NCBI RefSeq assembly: GCF_003129605.1
Contig: NZ_QBDX01000001.1
Span: 496,001-560,000, forward strand
DNA from: Hyphobacterium indicum
GTDB lineage: Bacteria; Pseudomonadota; Alphaproteobacteria; Caulobacterales; Maricaulaceae
Length of the DNA stretch: 64,000 nucleotides
Direction of reading: 5' to 3'
The notes beneath the pieces are model-generated. The model saw nothing but the letters and a program-made list of their open reading frames with translations. It did no database searches and was not told the origin of the DNA. Shown here piece after piece: positions 17,572 to 26,400 of the stretch. The stretch's first letter is position 1. The number at the start of each line of letters is the position of its first letter. A program made the position numbers and the translations under genes.

Positions 17572-19764
17572 ATGCGGACTCTGATCGTGCTTGCAGCCAT
17601 ACTGATAGGCACACCGGCATTTGCGCAGACGTTCAATTACACAGCGAGAACCACTCATACGGTGCTCCAGTCCGGCGACGTCAGGGCCGGGTCACTGACC
17701 TGGAATTGTGCGGGCAATGCCTGTCGCATTTCCGGTCCCTGGCCCCAGCCCGGGCAAGGCGCGTGCGCGCAACTCGCGGCAATTGTCGGCGAGATCACCG
17801 AATACGGCCATCCCGGCGCGCGGCTGAGTGCCAGCCAGCTGGCGCAATGCAATCGCAGCGCTGCTGCCCAGCCGGTTATGGTCAGCCCGCTGATCCAGCA
17901 GACGATCCAGCGCCCCGTGACACAATTGCCGCAGGGACAACAGCCCCAGCTCAATCCCGATGTCGTCCGCCCCCGCCCGACCGTAACAGCCGTGGATACG
18001 ATGCGGTATGAAGCCCCGCGCATCACCCGCCAGACGGTCAGCGTCGAGCCACGCCCGAGCGGCCGGCTTTATGCCATTCGCGACGGGGGAGGGGATGGCG
18101 ATTTCGGCGGTAATGGTCCGCGCGTGGACCTTTCGGCCGAGATCAGCGCCCAGGATCATTGCCTTTACGCCGATATAGAAATGATTGCCGAGGAAACGCG
18201 CTCCGACTGGACGCGGGGCCGTGTCGCGGAACGCATCCGGATCTGGTGCAATCCCGAAGGAGGCGCAATCGAGCGGATTGTGACACCATCCCGCGCAACG
18301 GCCAGCTATACGGATACGGACTGGGAGATCGACACGATTGTGCCCGGACGCGGCGAGATGGATGTGCGCCGTGGCGTGCCGGCGACGGACGGACCAGTGC
18401 GGGCTTTCATGGTCATGGGCGATACCAATGGAGATGTATTTTCCAATGACAATGATGGCCGTGATGTTGGCGATCTTGATGCCGACGGAAACCGGACCGT
18501 CTCACGGACCAGCGTGCAGGTGCAGTGGAACCCGATCGAGGTGATTGTGCCCTATGTGCCGCCGGTCACGCCGTCGGGTCCGGCCGGGTCCCAGGTCATC
18601 ACTCTCAACGGACAGCACAGCGATTTCCATGTTCTCGACCACACTGGCGGCGACCGGGAGTTTTATGGCAATGGCCCGCGGATGACCGTCACCTCGCGTT
18701 TGACCCTGTCGGGTGATGGCCGCCGCATTCTGGCCGACATCACCGGCGAGGCCGAGGAAACAGGCGGCGACACGCGCGCTGCCGGGCGCTGGCCGGGCGA
18801 GACAATCTGGCAGGCCCCGCCAGGATGGCGGATAGATGCCGTCGAAGTCGCGTATGAATGGTGGGAAGACGATGTCTGGCAGCGCGAGACCCGAAGCGCG
18901 CTGGACCGCAATACACGCGTCAGTTTCACAGATACGGATCACGAACAGGATTTTCTGGTCGAACGGGCCGGTGAAGCCCGGCGCAATGGCGATAATTCCA
19001 TCTATTTCCATGAGGCCACACTCACAGTCCGGCGCGAAGCGATGAGCCCGGTTGCGGCGTTCCGGGTCGTCGGTGATACGAACGGTCAGGAAGCAGGCAC
19101 CCGCACCGGCGTTCAGGTCTTCTACCAGCCCCTCATCGTGGCGCTCTCGCCGACATCACCGTCTGCAAATGCAAGCGATCTGGAACCTGACGTCTTTCTC
19201 AACGTGCCAACGGGTGACTTTGCCAACCGGCTGTCCGGCGGCAATTCCTGTGGTCCGCAAGCCGGCTCCCGCGTTCTGCGCTTTTATGGTGTTGCCACCA
19301 CGTATGAGCAGTTCAAACGCCGCGTTCAGAGCTCTGGCAATTTCGTTTCGGATCAGAGTCTTGGCACGCCGCCGGGCACCTTGCGCGACCGTATGAGTGA
19401 TCTGGCCCCGGGCTTCGTTCATGATGTTCTGCCGCTGGGCAATGCAAGCAACAATGCCCGCGCGCTCGACACCATCCGCAGCCATCTTGATCAGGGCCGG
19501 CCGGTGATAACCCTGATCAGCTGGGGCAGCCAGTTTGCGAACGATATTTTCTCACCGCATGACGCGGCGGCGATGTCGCACTGGGTTGTCGTCAACGGTT
19601 ATGATGACCGCTCACAGACCTTCCACATCGTGGATAATGGCCATGCCGTCGAATGGTCCTACACCCTGTTCGAATCGCTCTTCGATTATGGCCAGGACCT
19701 GCAGTATGAAGCGGTGCTCGCAGCGATGAATGTCGAAAAGGGCTCGATCATCTACCGGCGCTAG
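17572..19764 (+). CDS. Exported protein with duplicated beta-type domain and C39-like cysteine peptidase domain
   Basis: A 730-residue protein. The signal peptide is MRTLIVLAAILIGTPAFA-Q. Residues about 20-150 are Gln/Pro-rich. Two related domains follow, at about 165-330 and 340-530. Each starts with D-GGDG/R-F-GNGPR, has a central YTDTD/FTDTDHEQ element and ends with AF-V-GDTNG followed by T-VQV-P. The C-terminal 180 residues look like a papain/C39 fold: Cys560 in GGNSCGPQAGS, His670 in AAMSHWVVVNGYDD and Asp688 in FHIVDNGHAVEW. The ATG at 17572 follows GGGGAG. It could be an active secreted peptidase or an inactive relative; there is no transporter next to it, so a bacteriocin leader peptidase role is unlikely. 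Confidence 0.75.
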   Translation: MRTLIVLAAILIGTPAFAQTFNYTARTTHTVLQSGDVRAGSLTWNCAGNACRISGPWPQPGQGACAQLAAIVGEITEYGHPGARLSASQLAQCNRSAAAQPVMVSPLIQQTIQRPVTQLPQGQQPQLNPDVVRPRPTVTAVDTMRYEAPRITRQTVSVEPRPSGRLYAIRDGGGDGDFGGNGPRVDLSAEISAQDHCLYADIEMIAEETRSDWTRGRVAERIRIWCNPEGGAIERIVTPSRATASYTDTDWEIDTIVPGRGEMDVRRGVPATDGPVRAFMVMGDTNGDVFSNDNDGRDVGDLDADGNRTVSRTSVQVQWNPIEVIVPYVPPVTPSGPAGSQVITLNGQHSDFHVLDHTGGDREFYGNGPRMTVTSRLTLSGDGRRILADITGEAEETGGDTRAAGRWPGETIWQAPPGWRIDAVEVAYEWWEDDVWQRETRSALDRNTRVSFTDTDHEQDFLVERAGEARRNGDNSIYFHEATLTVRREAMSPVAAFRVVGDTNGQEAGTRTGVQVFYQPLIVALSPTSPSANASDLEPDVFLNVPTGDFANRLSGGNSCGPQAGSRVLRFYGVATTYEQFKRRVQSSGNFVSDQSLGTPPGTLRDRMSDLAPGFVHDVLPLGNASNNARALDTIRSHLDQGRPVITLISWGSQFANDIFSPHDAAAMSHWVVVNGYDDRSQTFHIVDNGHAVEWSYTLFESLFDYGQDLQYEAVLAAMNVEKGSIIYRR

Positions 19765-19963
19765 ACATCCAGTTCATGACAGGGTCGGCCTGATGGCGGT
19801 GATATAGCTTTCAATGCCGGCAACCGGGCAGCCGCCCGGGCAAGGCAGAGCCTGCCGATGGCGCGCCTGTGAGTGGACAAACACCGGCTTTCCGCGCTAA
19901 GGCCCGCGCGCGAAAGGTGGCAAGCCTGTCACCGGATGAGCTATTCGATCAGAGGCATTGCCC

Positions 19964-21193
19964 ATGGCGACCCAAGAACCGCGCTATCGCGTTCCTGTTC
20001 CGGAGTTCCGTCCCGGAGACGAGCCGGATTTCTCCCATCTGAGCATCCCGGCCGCCGGCGAAGCCAAACGCCCCGGCGTGGATGTGGACGGCAGGGACAC
20101 GATCGATCTGGCGCTGGGCATGGTGCGCGTCCTCGATCACAATCACCAGGCCGTCGGCGAATGGAATCCGGAGATCAAGCCGGACGTCTTGCGCGAGGGA
20201 TTGCGCCACATGGTGCTGACCCGCGTCTATGACGAGCGCATGCTGAAGCTTCAGCGCCAGGGCAAGATGAGCTTCTATATGAAGTCGACCGGCGAGGAGG
20301 CCGTCGCCGTCGCCGGTGCCATGGCGCTCAAGGACAGCGACATGGTTTTTCCGTCCTATCGCCAGCAAGGCATTCTCTTCGCCCGGGGGCGCGACATTGT
20401 CGACATGATGTGCCACTGCATTTCCAATAGCCGGGACAATCTCAAGGGCCGCCAGTTGCCGGTGCACTACACCTGGGCGGAAGGCAATTTCTTCTCCATT
20501 TCCGGCAATCTCGGCACCCAGTTCCCGCAAGCCGTCGGCTGGGCCATGGCGGCGCGCTACAAGGGCGAGGACCAGGTCACGGCCAGCTGGATCGGCGATG
20601 GCACGACCGCCGAGGGTGATTTCCACGGCGCCCTGACACTCGCCTCGACCTATCGCGCGCCGGTGATCCTGAACGTGGTCAACAACCAGTTCGCGATTTC
20701 CACCCACCAGAATATGGCCATCGGTGACGCCCCGACTTTCGCCATGAAGGGGCTGGGCTATGGCATTGCCTCGCTGCGCGTTGACGGCAATGACTTCCTC
20801 GCCGTCTATGCCGCCATGCAATGGGCGGGCGAACGCGCGCGCAAGGGGCATGGCCCTACCTATATCGAATATTTTTCCTACCGCGCCGATGCGCATTCGA
20901 CCTCGGATGACCCCTCCGGCTACCGCCCGAAAACGGAAGCCAAGGCCTGGCCGCTGGGCGATCCGATCGAACGGTTGAAGAACCACCTCATCGGCCTTGG
21001 CGAATGGGATGAGGAGCGCCATGAAGCGCTGGAAAAAGAGCTGAATGAATTGGTCGTGAAATCCTACAAGGAAGCGGAAAGCCACGGCACGCTGCATGAT
21101 GGCCCCCTGTCACCCGTGCCCTCCATTTTCGAGGACGTGTTCGAGGAACCCGACTGGCGCCTGATCCGCCAGCGTCAGGATCTGGGAGTGTAG
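19964..21193 (+). CDS. bkdA1: Branched-chain 2-oxo acid dehydrogenase E1 alpha subunit
   Basis: With E1 beta it decarboxylates the keto acids of Val, Leu and Ile using thiamine diphosphate and passes the acyl group to E2 lipoate. The ThDP/Mg motif is GDGTTAEGDFHGALTLASTY running to VILNVVNN. The phosphorylation-loop region reads EYFSYRADAHSTSDDPSGYR. The N-terminal extension is typical of BCKDH rather than pyruvate dehydrogenase E1. I chose the ATG at 19964 (409 residues), with AGAGG upstream. E1 beta follows after 3 bases. The upstream 190 bases are non-coding and hold no clear operator. Confidence 0.94.
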   Translation: MATQEPRYRVPVPEFRPGDEPDFSHLSIPAAGEAKRPGVDVDGRDTIDLALGMVRVLDHNHQAVGEWNPEIKPDVLREGLRHMVLTRVYDERMLKLQRQGKMSFYMKSTGEEAVAVAGAMALKDSDMVFPSYRQQGILFARGRDIVDMMCHCISNSRDNLKGRQLPVHYTWAEGNFFSISGNLGTQFPQAVGWAMAARYKGEDQVTASWIGDGTTAEGDFHGALTLASTYRAPVILNVVNNQFAISTHQNMAIGDAPTFAMKGLGYGIASLRVDGNDFLAVYAAMQWAGERARKGHGPTYIEYFSYRADAHSTSDDPSGYRPKTEAKAWPLGDPIERLKNHLIGLGEWDEERHEALEKELNELVVKSYKEAESHGTLHDGPLSPVPSIFEDVFEEPDWRLIRQRQDLGV

Positions 21194-21196
21194 CCA

Positions 21197-22213
21197 ATGC
21201 CCAAGATGAACATGATCCAGGCGCTCAATTCGGCGCTCGACATCGCGATGGAAAAAGACCCGAATGTGGTCTCCTTCGGCGAGGATGCCGGCTATTTCGG
21301 CGGTGTGTTCCGTGTCACGGCGGGTTTGCAGGAAAAATACGGTCTCGACCGGTCGTTTGATACGCCAATCAATGAGGCCGCGATTGCCGCCATGGCCATC
21401 GGCATGGCCGCCAATGGTTTGCGTCCCGTCGCGGAAGTCCAGTTCTCGGACTATATCTTCCCGGCCATCGACCAGATCGTGAACGAGATGACGCGCCTGC
21501 GCTATCGCTCCGCCGGCCAGTACACCCAGCCCATCGTGATCCGCTCGCCCTGGGGCGGCGGCATTCGCGGGGGGCAGACCCACTCCATGAGCCCGGAAGC
21601 CTTCTTCACCCATGTGCCGGGGTTGCGTGTGGTCATTCCGTCTAATCCGTATGATGCCAAGGGACTGCTGCTGGCGTCTATCGAGAACAATGACCCGGTC
21701 GTCTTCTTCGAACCGAAGCGGATGTATAACGGGCCGTTCGACGGCAAGCCGGACGGCGCGCTGCAAAGCTGGGCCAATCACCCCAAGGGCGAGGTGCCGG
21801 AAGGTCATTACACCGTCCCGCTGGACACCGCCGAGGTGGTGCGCGAAGGCAATGATGTCACCGTCATCGCCTATGGCACGTTGGTCCATGTCGCTCTGTC
21901 GGCGGCGGAGAAATCCGGCATTGATGCCGAGGTGATCGACCTCAAGACGCTCACGCCATACGACATCGGCACGATTACTGCCTCGGTGAAGAAAACCGGC
22001 CGTTGCATTGTCAGCCAGGAAGCGCCGCGCACCTCCGGTTTCGCAGCCGAGTTGTCCGCCCAGATCCAGGAAGACTGCTTCTGGTCGCTCGAAGCGCCGA
22101 TCGGCCGGGTGACGGGCTGGGATACGCCCTATCCACATGCGCATGAATGGTCCTACTTTCCGGGGCAGGACCGCTTTATCAATGCGCTGAAATCCGTGAT
22201 GGAGGTCGCCTGA
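21197..22213 (+). CDS. bkdA2: Branched-chain 2-oxo acid dehydrogenase E1 beta subunit
   Basis: The partner of E1 alpha in the alpha2-beta2 ThDP enzyme. The beta-subunit features are clear: NVVSFGEDAGYFGGVFRVTA, FDTPINEAAIAAMAIGMAAN, GLRPVAEVQFSDYIFPAIDQ and PWGGGIRGGQTHSMSPEAFF. The last of these, with HS in the loop, is typical for BCKDH E1 beta. The C-terminal transketolase domain ends with PHAHEWSYFPGQDRFINAL. The 338-residue length is normal. The ATG has GGGAG upstream. Its stop overlaps the E2 start (TGATG), so it is translationally coupled to E2. Confidence 0.95.
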   Translation: MPKMNMIQALNSALDIAMEKDPNVVSFGEDAGYFGGVFRVTAGLQEKYGLDRSFDTPINEAAIAAMAIGMAANGLRPVAEVQFSDYIFPAIDQIVNEMTRLRYRSAGQYTQPIVIRSPWGGGIRGGQTHSMSPEAFFTHVPGLRVVIPSNPYDAKGLLLASIENNDPVVFFEPKRMYNGPFDGKPDGALQSWANHPKGEVPEGHYTVPLDTAEVVREGNDVTVIAYGTLVHVALSAAEKSGIDAEVIDLKTLTPYDIGTITASVKKTGRCIVSQEAPRTSGFAAELSAQIQEDCFWSLEAPIGRVTGWDTPYPHAHEWSYFPGQDRFINALKSVMEVA

Positions 22214-23493
22214 TGTCTGAATACCGCTACAAGCTTCCCGATGTCGGCGAAGGCGTGGTCGAGGCCGAGATCGTCGAATGGCGCATCAAGGTCGGTGACA
22301 CGGTCGAGGAAGACCAGCCCATTCTTGACGTGATGACCGACAAGGCGACGGTCGAAGTGCCGTGCGCGGTGAACGGAGTTGTGACCAAGATTGTCGGTGA
22401 ACCGGGGGATGTGATCCCGGTCGGCACCGAAATCCTCTTCATCGACACGAGTGGCGCGCCTGCGCCCTCGGAGGACCCGGAAGAAAAAGAGGCTGCACCC
22501 AAGGACGAGGCTCCGAAGGAAGACAAGAAGGCCGAACCGGCAAAGGAAGAGAAAAAACCGGAGCCGAAGCCGGAACCCAAAGCCGAACCTGTCGCCCGCG
22601 CCGAAGGGGACAAGCCGCTAGCCAGCCCGGCTGTGCGCCAGCGCGCCATGGAAGCCGATATCGATCTTGCCACCGTTCCCGGTACCGGCCCGGCCGGACG
22701 GATCACGCATACCGATCTGGATGATTTCATCGCTGCCGGTGGGCGTCTCGCCGCCCGCGCAGGCGGTGGTGGCTCGGGCCGTGCCAAGCGCACCGGCGTC
22801 GAGGAACAGAAGATCATCGGCCTGCGCCGCAAGATCGCCGAGAATATGGTCAAGGCGAAGACCACCATCCCGCACATCGCCTATGTCGAGGAGATCGATC
22901 TCACGGCGCTGGAGGATTTGCGCGCGCATCTCAACGCCACCAAGCGCGAGGACCAGCCCAAGCTGACGCTGATCCCTTTCCTCGCCGCCGCCCTGTGCCG
23001 CGCTTTGCCGAAAACACCGCAGGCCAATGCACACTATGACACCGAGGCCGGCATTCTGACCAAATATGAAGGCGTCCATCTCGGTGTTGCGACGGCCACG
23101 CCGAATGGCCTGATGGTCCCGACCATCAGGCATGCCGAAGCCCTGGATGTCTGGGAACTGGCGGCCGAGCTGGGCCGTCTGGCCAAAGCCGCCCGCGATG
23201 GCAAGGCCACCAAGGACGAGCTCTCCGGTTCCACCATCACAATCACCTCGCTGGGCGCCATTGGCGGTCTGGTCACCACGCCGGTGATCAACCTGCCGGA
23301 AACCGCCATTATCGGCGTCAACAAGATGCAGGAATTGCCGCGCTTTGATGCCGGTGGCCGCGTCGTGCCGCGCAAGCTGATGAACCTGTCTTCCAGCTTC
23401 GATCACCGCATTGTCGATGGCTATGAGGCGGCCGTCCTGATCCAGAACGTCAAGGCCTATCTCGAAAACCCGGCGACACTGTTTATGCCATAG
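22213..23493 (+). CDS. bkdB: Branched-chain 2-oxo acid dehydrogenase E2 (dihydrolipoyl acyltransferase)
   Basis: E2 carries the acyl group on lipoate and transfers it to CoA. The single lipoyl domain covers residues 1-80 with Lys44 in VMTDKATVEV. A Lys/Glu/Pro/Ala-rich linker (about 90-135) leads to the peripheral subunit-binding domain (ASPAVRQRAMEADIDLATVP, GTGPAGRITHTDLDDF). The catalytic domain ends with the active-site His398 in SSSFDHRIVDGYEA. The ATG at 22213 overlaps the E1 beta stop, so longer starts are ruled out by the lipoyl N-terminus (MSEYRYKLPDVGEG). Its E3 partner is encoded 1.5 kb downstream. Confidence 0.95.
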   Translation: MSEYRYKLPDVGEGVVEAEIVEWRIKVGDTVEEDQPILDVMTDKATVEVPCAVNGVVTKIVGEPGDVIPVGTEILFIDTSGAPAPSEDPEEKEAAPKDEAPKEDKKAEPAKEEKKPEPKPEPKAEPVARAEGDKPLASPAVRQRAMEADIDLATVPGTGPAGRITHTDLDDFIAAGGRLAARAGGGGSGRAKRTGVEEQKIIGLRRKIAENMVKAKTTIPHIAYVEEIDLTALEDLRAHLNATKREDQPKLTLIPFLAAALCRALPKTPQANAHYDTEAGILTKYEGVHLGVATATPNGLMVPTIRHAEALDVWELAAELGRLAKAARDGKATKDELSGSTITITSLGAIGGLVTTPVINLPETAIIGVNKMQELPRFDAGGRVVPRKLMNLSSSFDHRIVDGYEAAVLIQNVKAYLENPATLFMP

Positions 23494-23499
23494 CTTGCG

Positions 23500-23693
23500 A
23501 AGGTCCCCGCGAAAGCGGGAATCTGAAACTTGCTGTTTCATCCGGTGCATTTTTCCCTCTCTTTGCAGGGAGAGCGGTCTAATTGCGTGCTTCGAGGCTT
23601 TTCTTCGAAAAGCACCTCAGCATGAGGTGAGAGGGATATCTATAATCACCTCACCCTGAGGCGCCGCCGGAGGCGGCCTCGAAGGGCGAGGTG
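23500..23693. repeat. Cluster of intergenic palindromic elements after the BCKDH E2 gene
   Basis: The gap holds several hairpins in a row: CCCGC-GAAA-GCGGG near 23505, TCCCT/AGGGA near 23555, GCTTTTC-TTC-GAAAAGC (23597-23613), CACCTCA-GCA-TGAGGTG (23613-23629) and a large composite (23647-23693) with CACCTC / GAGGTG ends and an inner GCCGCC / GGCGGC stem. The style is REP/BIME-like. No gene is visible here. Confidence 0.65.
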
Positions 23694-23767
23694 TTTCCCC
23701 TCACACCATCGTGACGCCACGGCGCGAATAATTTTGGCATGATCTTCCACAGCTCGGGGAGATCAAC

Positions 23768-24367
23768 ATGAAACACGCAATTTCCATTCTTGCATTCACG
23801 CTTTTGTCCAGCACCGCCGCCCAAGCTCAAGCCGTGGGTGAGGGCGTGCGCTGGTGCGGCGATTATGGATCACCGGCCGAAGGCATGCCGGAGGAATTCG
23901 CGCAATTTGCCTTCATCATTGGCGACTTTGACGTCCAGTTTCTGGATTGGGATGCCGAGACGGAAAGCTGGTCAGAGCCGCGCCCCTATTTCGCCCACTG
24001 GAATGGCCGTTACGGTCTCGGCGGGCGGGCCATCATCGATGAATGGTATGATCCGGGCTTTGGCTATCGCGAGCAATCGGGCGGCGGCATCAATATTCGC
24101 ACCTGGGACGCAGAGGAAGGTCTCTGGAAAACCGCATGGATTCACACTGGCGGCCTCATCGTGCAGGATTTGCGTCAGCAGGTTCTGGAGGATGGCCGCC
24201 TGCATTTGTGGCAGGTCTATCCCGATGTCCCCGAACGCAATGTCTGGTTTGAAACCTATGACAATGGAGAATGGGCGCGCATTACGCAGGTGCGGGATGA
24301 AGAGACCGGTGCCTGGGTAAACGCCGTGAAGCTTTACGCCCGCCGGGCCAGTTGCGCCGGCGAATAG
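23768..24367 (+). CDS. Secreted protein, DUF1579-like
   Basis: A 199-residue exported protein of unknown function. The signal peptide is MKHAISILAFTLLSSTAAQA. The mature domain begins FAQFAFIIGDFDVQFLDWDA and contains RAIIDEWYDPGFGYREQSGG and a repeated pattern of short Trp-rich strands (IRTWDAEEGLWKTAWIH; LWQVYPDVPERNVWFE). The layout, F-F-I/L-GD-W/F followed by beta strands, resembles the gene at 11771-12307, though identity is low. The ATG follows GGGGAG. Its last 34 bases overlap the convergent gene at 24334-24774. Confidence 0.7.
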   Translation: MKHAISILAFTLLSSTAAQAQAVGEGVRWCGDYGSPAEGMPEEFAQFAFIIGDFDVQFLDWDAETESWSEPRPYFAHWNGRYGLGGRAIIDEWYDPGFGYREQSGGGINIRTWDAEEGLWKTAWIHTGGLIVQDLRQQVLEDGRLHLWQVYPDVPERNVWFETYDNGEWARITQVRDEETGAWVNAVKLYARRASCAGE

Positions 24368-24774
24368 AATTCCGGCCAGTCTGCAGCGAACGTTTCCAGC
24401 CACTCACGCGCTTCGTCGCGGTCACGGAAGATTTCAAGGTCATAGGCTCCGTTGACGAAAGGCATGGATTGCCATTTCAGCAAGAGCGACCGGGAACTGG
24501 GCTCCTCGGCCACCCAGGCGACCTTGTAGTCGGGACCACGAAGCGCATGCAGGCGTTCGACTTCCTCGCGGAAGGCACTGCGGAGCCGCTTGGCGTCCAC
24601 ACCGGTCATGTCGGCACCTTTTTCGATGATCGACAGCAGATTCATGCCCGTGCGCCATTGCCCGCCGTAAAACAGATCGGCATGCATGTCGCGGAAGGAT
24701 TCAAAGGTCAGCGCGCCACTGAGGCGGACTTCGACGATATTCCCCGTTTCCGGGAAGATGATTTCACAGGCCAT
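24334..24774 (-). CDS. Small cytosolic protein, STAS/SpoIIAA-like
   Basis: A 146-residue soluble protein with no signal peptide. The N-terminal strand pattern (EIIFPETGNIVEVRLSGALT, then FESFRDMHADLF) and the helix-strand alternation that follows (RSAFREEVERLHALRGPDY; KVAWVAEEPSSRSLLLKWQS) suggest a SpoIIAA-like/STAS fold, which often binds small molecules or partner proteins. The assignment is tentative. It is divergent from lpdA, and its 3' end overlaps the convergent secreted-protein gene by 34 bases. No ribosome site decides the start beyond the ATG at 24774. Confidence 0.6.
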   Translation of the reverse strand: MACEIIFPETGNIVEVRLSGALTFESFRDMHADLFYGGQWRTGMNLLSIIEKGADMTGVDAKRLRSAFREEVERLHALRGPDYKVAWVAEEPSSRSLLLKWQSMPFVNGAYDLEIFRDRDEAREWLETFAADWPEFYSPAQLARRA

Positions 24775-24850
24775 GACAGACCCTCGTTTTCAGCGGGACG
24801 CGGCCTCTAGATTGCAAACGTGTCGCAAAAATGACGGAAAAGCGGCTTCC

Positions 24851-24886
24851 GGCTGCATAGCGGCTATGCATTTGCGGGATGCAGCC
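24851..24886. promoter_or_regulatory. Inverted repeat in the lpdA divergent promoter region
   Basis: GGCTGCAT, 20 bases, then ATGCAGCC: a perfect eight-base inverted repeat 87 bases before lpdA. A looser TTGC-N9-GCAA pair lies at 24812-24828. Both may be operators of lpdA or of the divergent gene; nothing identifies a regulator. Confidence 0.35.
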
Positions 24887-24972
24887 TGAATACCCGCCAT
24901 GCATCCTCGCCCCTTCCCCTGAAACCGCTCCCCGGTTAAACCCACGCCGAACATAAAGACGAGGATTTCGGC

Positions 24973-26400
24973 ATGAGCGATCTCACCTGTGACGTACTGG
25001 TCGTGGGCGGCGGACCGGGCGGTTATCCGGCGGCCATCCGCGCGGGCCAGCTGGGGCTGGACACCATTATCGTCGACAAGGATGGCTGGGGCGGCACCTG
25101 CCTCAATCGCGGCTGCATTCCGTCCAAGGCGTTCATCCACGCTGCCGACAAGTTCGCTGACATGGTCCACCATGCCGAGAGGGGCAAGCTGGGCATTTCC
25201 CTGTCCGCCAAACCCAAGCTCGACATGAAGGGCCTTGTCGCCTGGAAGGACGAGATTGTCGGCAAGCTGACCGGCGGCGTCGAACAGCTGCTCAAGGCCG
25301 CCAAGGTGAAATCCATTTCCGGCTGGGCCGAATTCGAGGATGCCAAGACCTGTACCGTCACGCTGGAAGACGGCTCGAAACAGAAAATCACGGCGAAGAA
25401 CGTCATCCTCGCCACCGGCTCGGTCGAGGTTGAACTGCCCTTCCTGAAATTTGGCGGCAAGGTCATCGGATCGACCGGCGCGCTGGATCTGGACACACTT
25501 CCGAAAAAGCTGGTGGTCGTCGGCGGCGGCTATATCGGGCTCGAGCTCGGCATTGCCTATCGCAAGCTGGGATCGGAGGTCACCTTCGTCGAGGCGCTGG
25601 ACCGCATCCTGCCCGTCTATGACAAGGAGCTCACCCGGCCGATCACCCGCTGGCTGAAAGAGAATGATGTCACCGTTCACACGTCCTGCAAGGCCAAGGG
25701 CGTGGTGGAAGAAGACGGCAAGACCTTCCTCGAATTCGAAACCGCCAAGGGCGAGACCGAGCGTCTGGAAGCCGACAACATTCTTGTCTCCGTCGGCCGC
25801 AAGCCGAACATGTCCGGCTGGGGGCTCGAGAAGATGGGCATCCCGAATGACGGGAAATTCCTGAAAGTGAATGAGCGCTGCGAAACCGGCATGCGCGGTG
25901 TCTATGCGCTGGGCGATCTGACCGGCGAACCCCTGCTGGCCCACCGGGCCACCGCGCAGGGCGAGCGCGTTGCCGAGATCATCGCCGGACACAGGACGGT
26001 TTTCGATCCCGTCGCCATTGCGGCTGTCTGCTTCACCGAGCCGGAAGTCGTCGGCGTCGGCCTTACCCCCGACGAAGCGAAAGAACAGGGCGAGACCGTC
26101 ATCACCGGCAAATTCCCGCTTGTGGCCAATGGCCGTTACCTGTCGATGGAAGGGGGCGCCGATGGCGGCTTTATCCGCATCACGGCGCGCGAGAGCGACC
26201 ATGTCATTCTCGGCATCCATGCCGTCGGCAAGCATGTCTCCGAACTCTCCGGCGAATTTGCGCTGGCCATGGAAATGGGTGCGCGCCTGGAAGACATTGC
26301 CGGCACCGTTCACGTCCACCCGACGCTGACCGAAGGCTTTGCCGAAGCCGCGCTCGCCGCGCTGGGCCACCCGATCCACATCTCCGCGCCGAAAAAGTAA
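24973..26400 (+). CDS. lpdA: Dihydrolipoyl dehydrogenase (E3)
   Basis: E3 reoxidises dihydrolipoate on E2 using FAD and NAD. The FAD-binding VVGGGPGGYPAAIRAGQLG, the redox disulphide Cys43-Cys48 in GGTCLNRGCIPSKA, the NAD-binding VVVGGGYIGLELG, the second FAD motif GVYALGDLTGEPLLAHRA and the C-terminal HVHPTLTEGFAEAA with the catalytic His are all intact. CLNRGC, instead of the usual CLNVGC, is typical of E3s that go with branched-chain complexes. The 475-residue length is normal. A thioesterase gene overlaps its stop by one base. Placement near E1/E2 indicates a dedicated BCKDH E3. Confidence 0.96.
   Translation: MSDLTCDVLVVGGGPGGYPAAIRAGQLGLDTIIVDKDGWGGTCLNRGCIPSKAFIHAADKFADMVHHAERGKLGISLSAKPKLDMKGLVAWKDEIVGKLTGGVEQLLKAAKVKSISGWAEFEDAKTCTVTLEDGSKQKITAKNVILATGSVEVELPFLKFGGKVIGSTGALDLDTLPKKLVVVGGGYIGLELGIAYRKLGSEVTFVEALDRILPVYDKELTRPITRWLKENDVTVHTSCKAKGVVEEDGKTFLEFETAKGETERLEADNILVSVGRKPNMSGWGLEKMGIPNDGKFLKVNERCETGMRGVYALGDLTGEPLLAHRATAQGERVAEIIAGHRTVFDPVAIAAVCFTEPEVVGVGLTPDEAKEQGETVITGKFPLVANGRYLSMEGGADGGFIRITARESDHVILGIHAVGKHVSELSGEFALAMEMGARLEDIAGTVHVHPTLTEGFAEAALAALGHPIHISAPKK

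Noticed and set aside
24790-26379. A 529-residue leftward open frame opposite lpdA
   Set aside because: lpdA on the other strand has all its motifs; the antisense frame has none.
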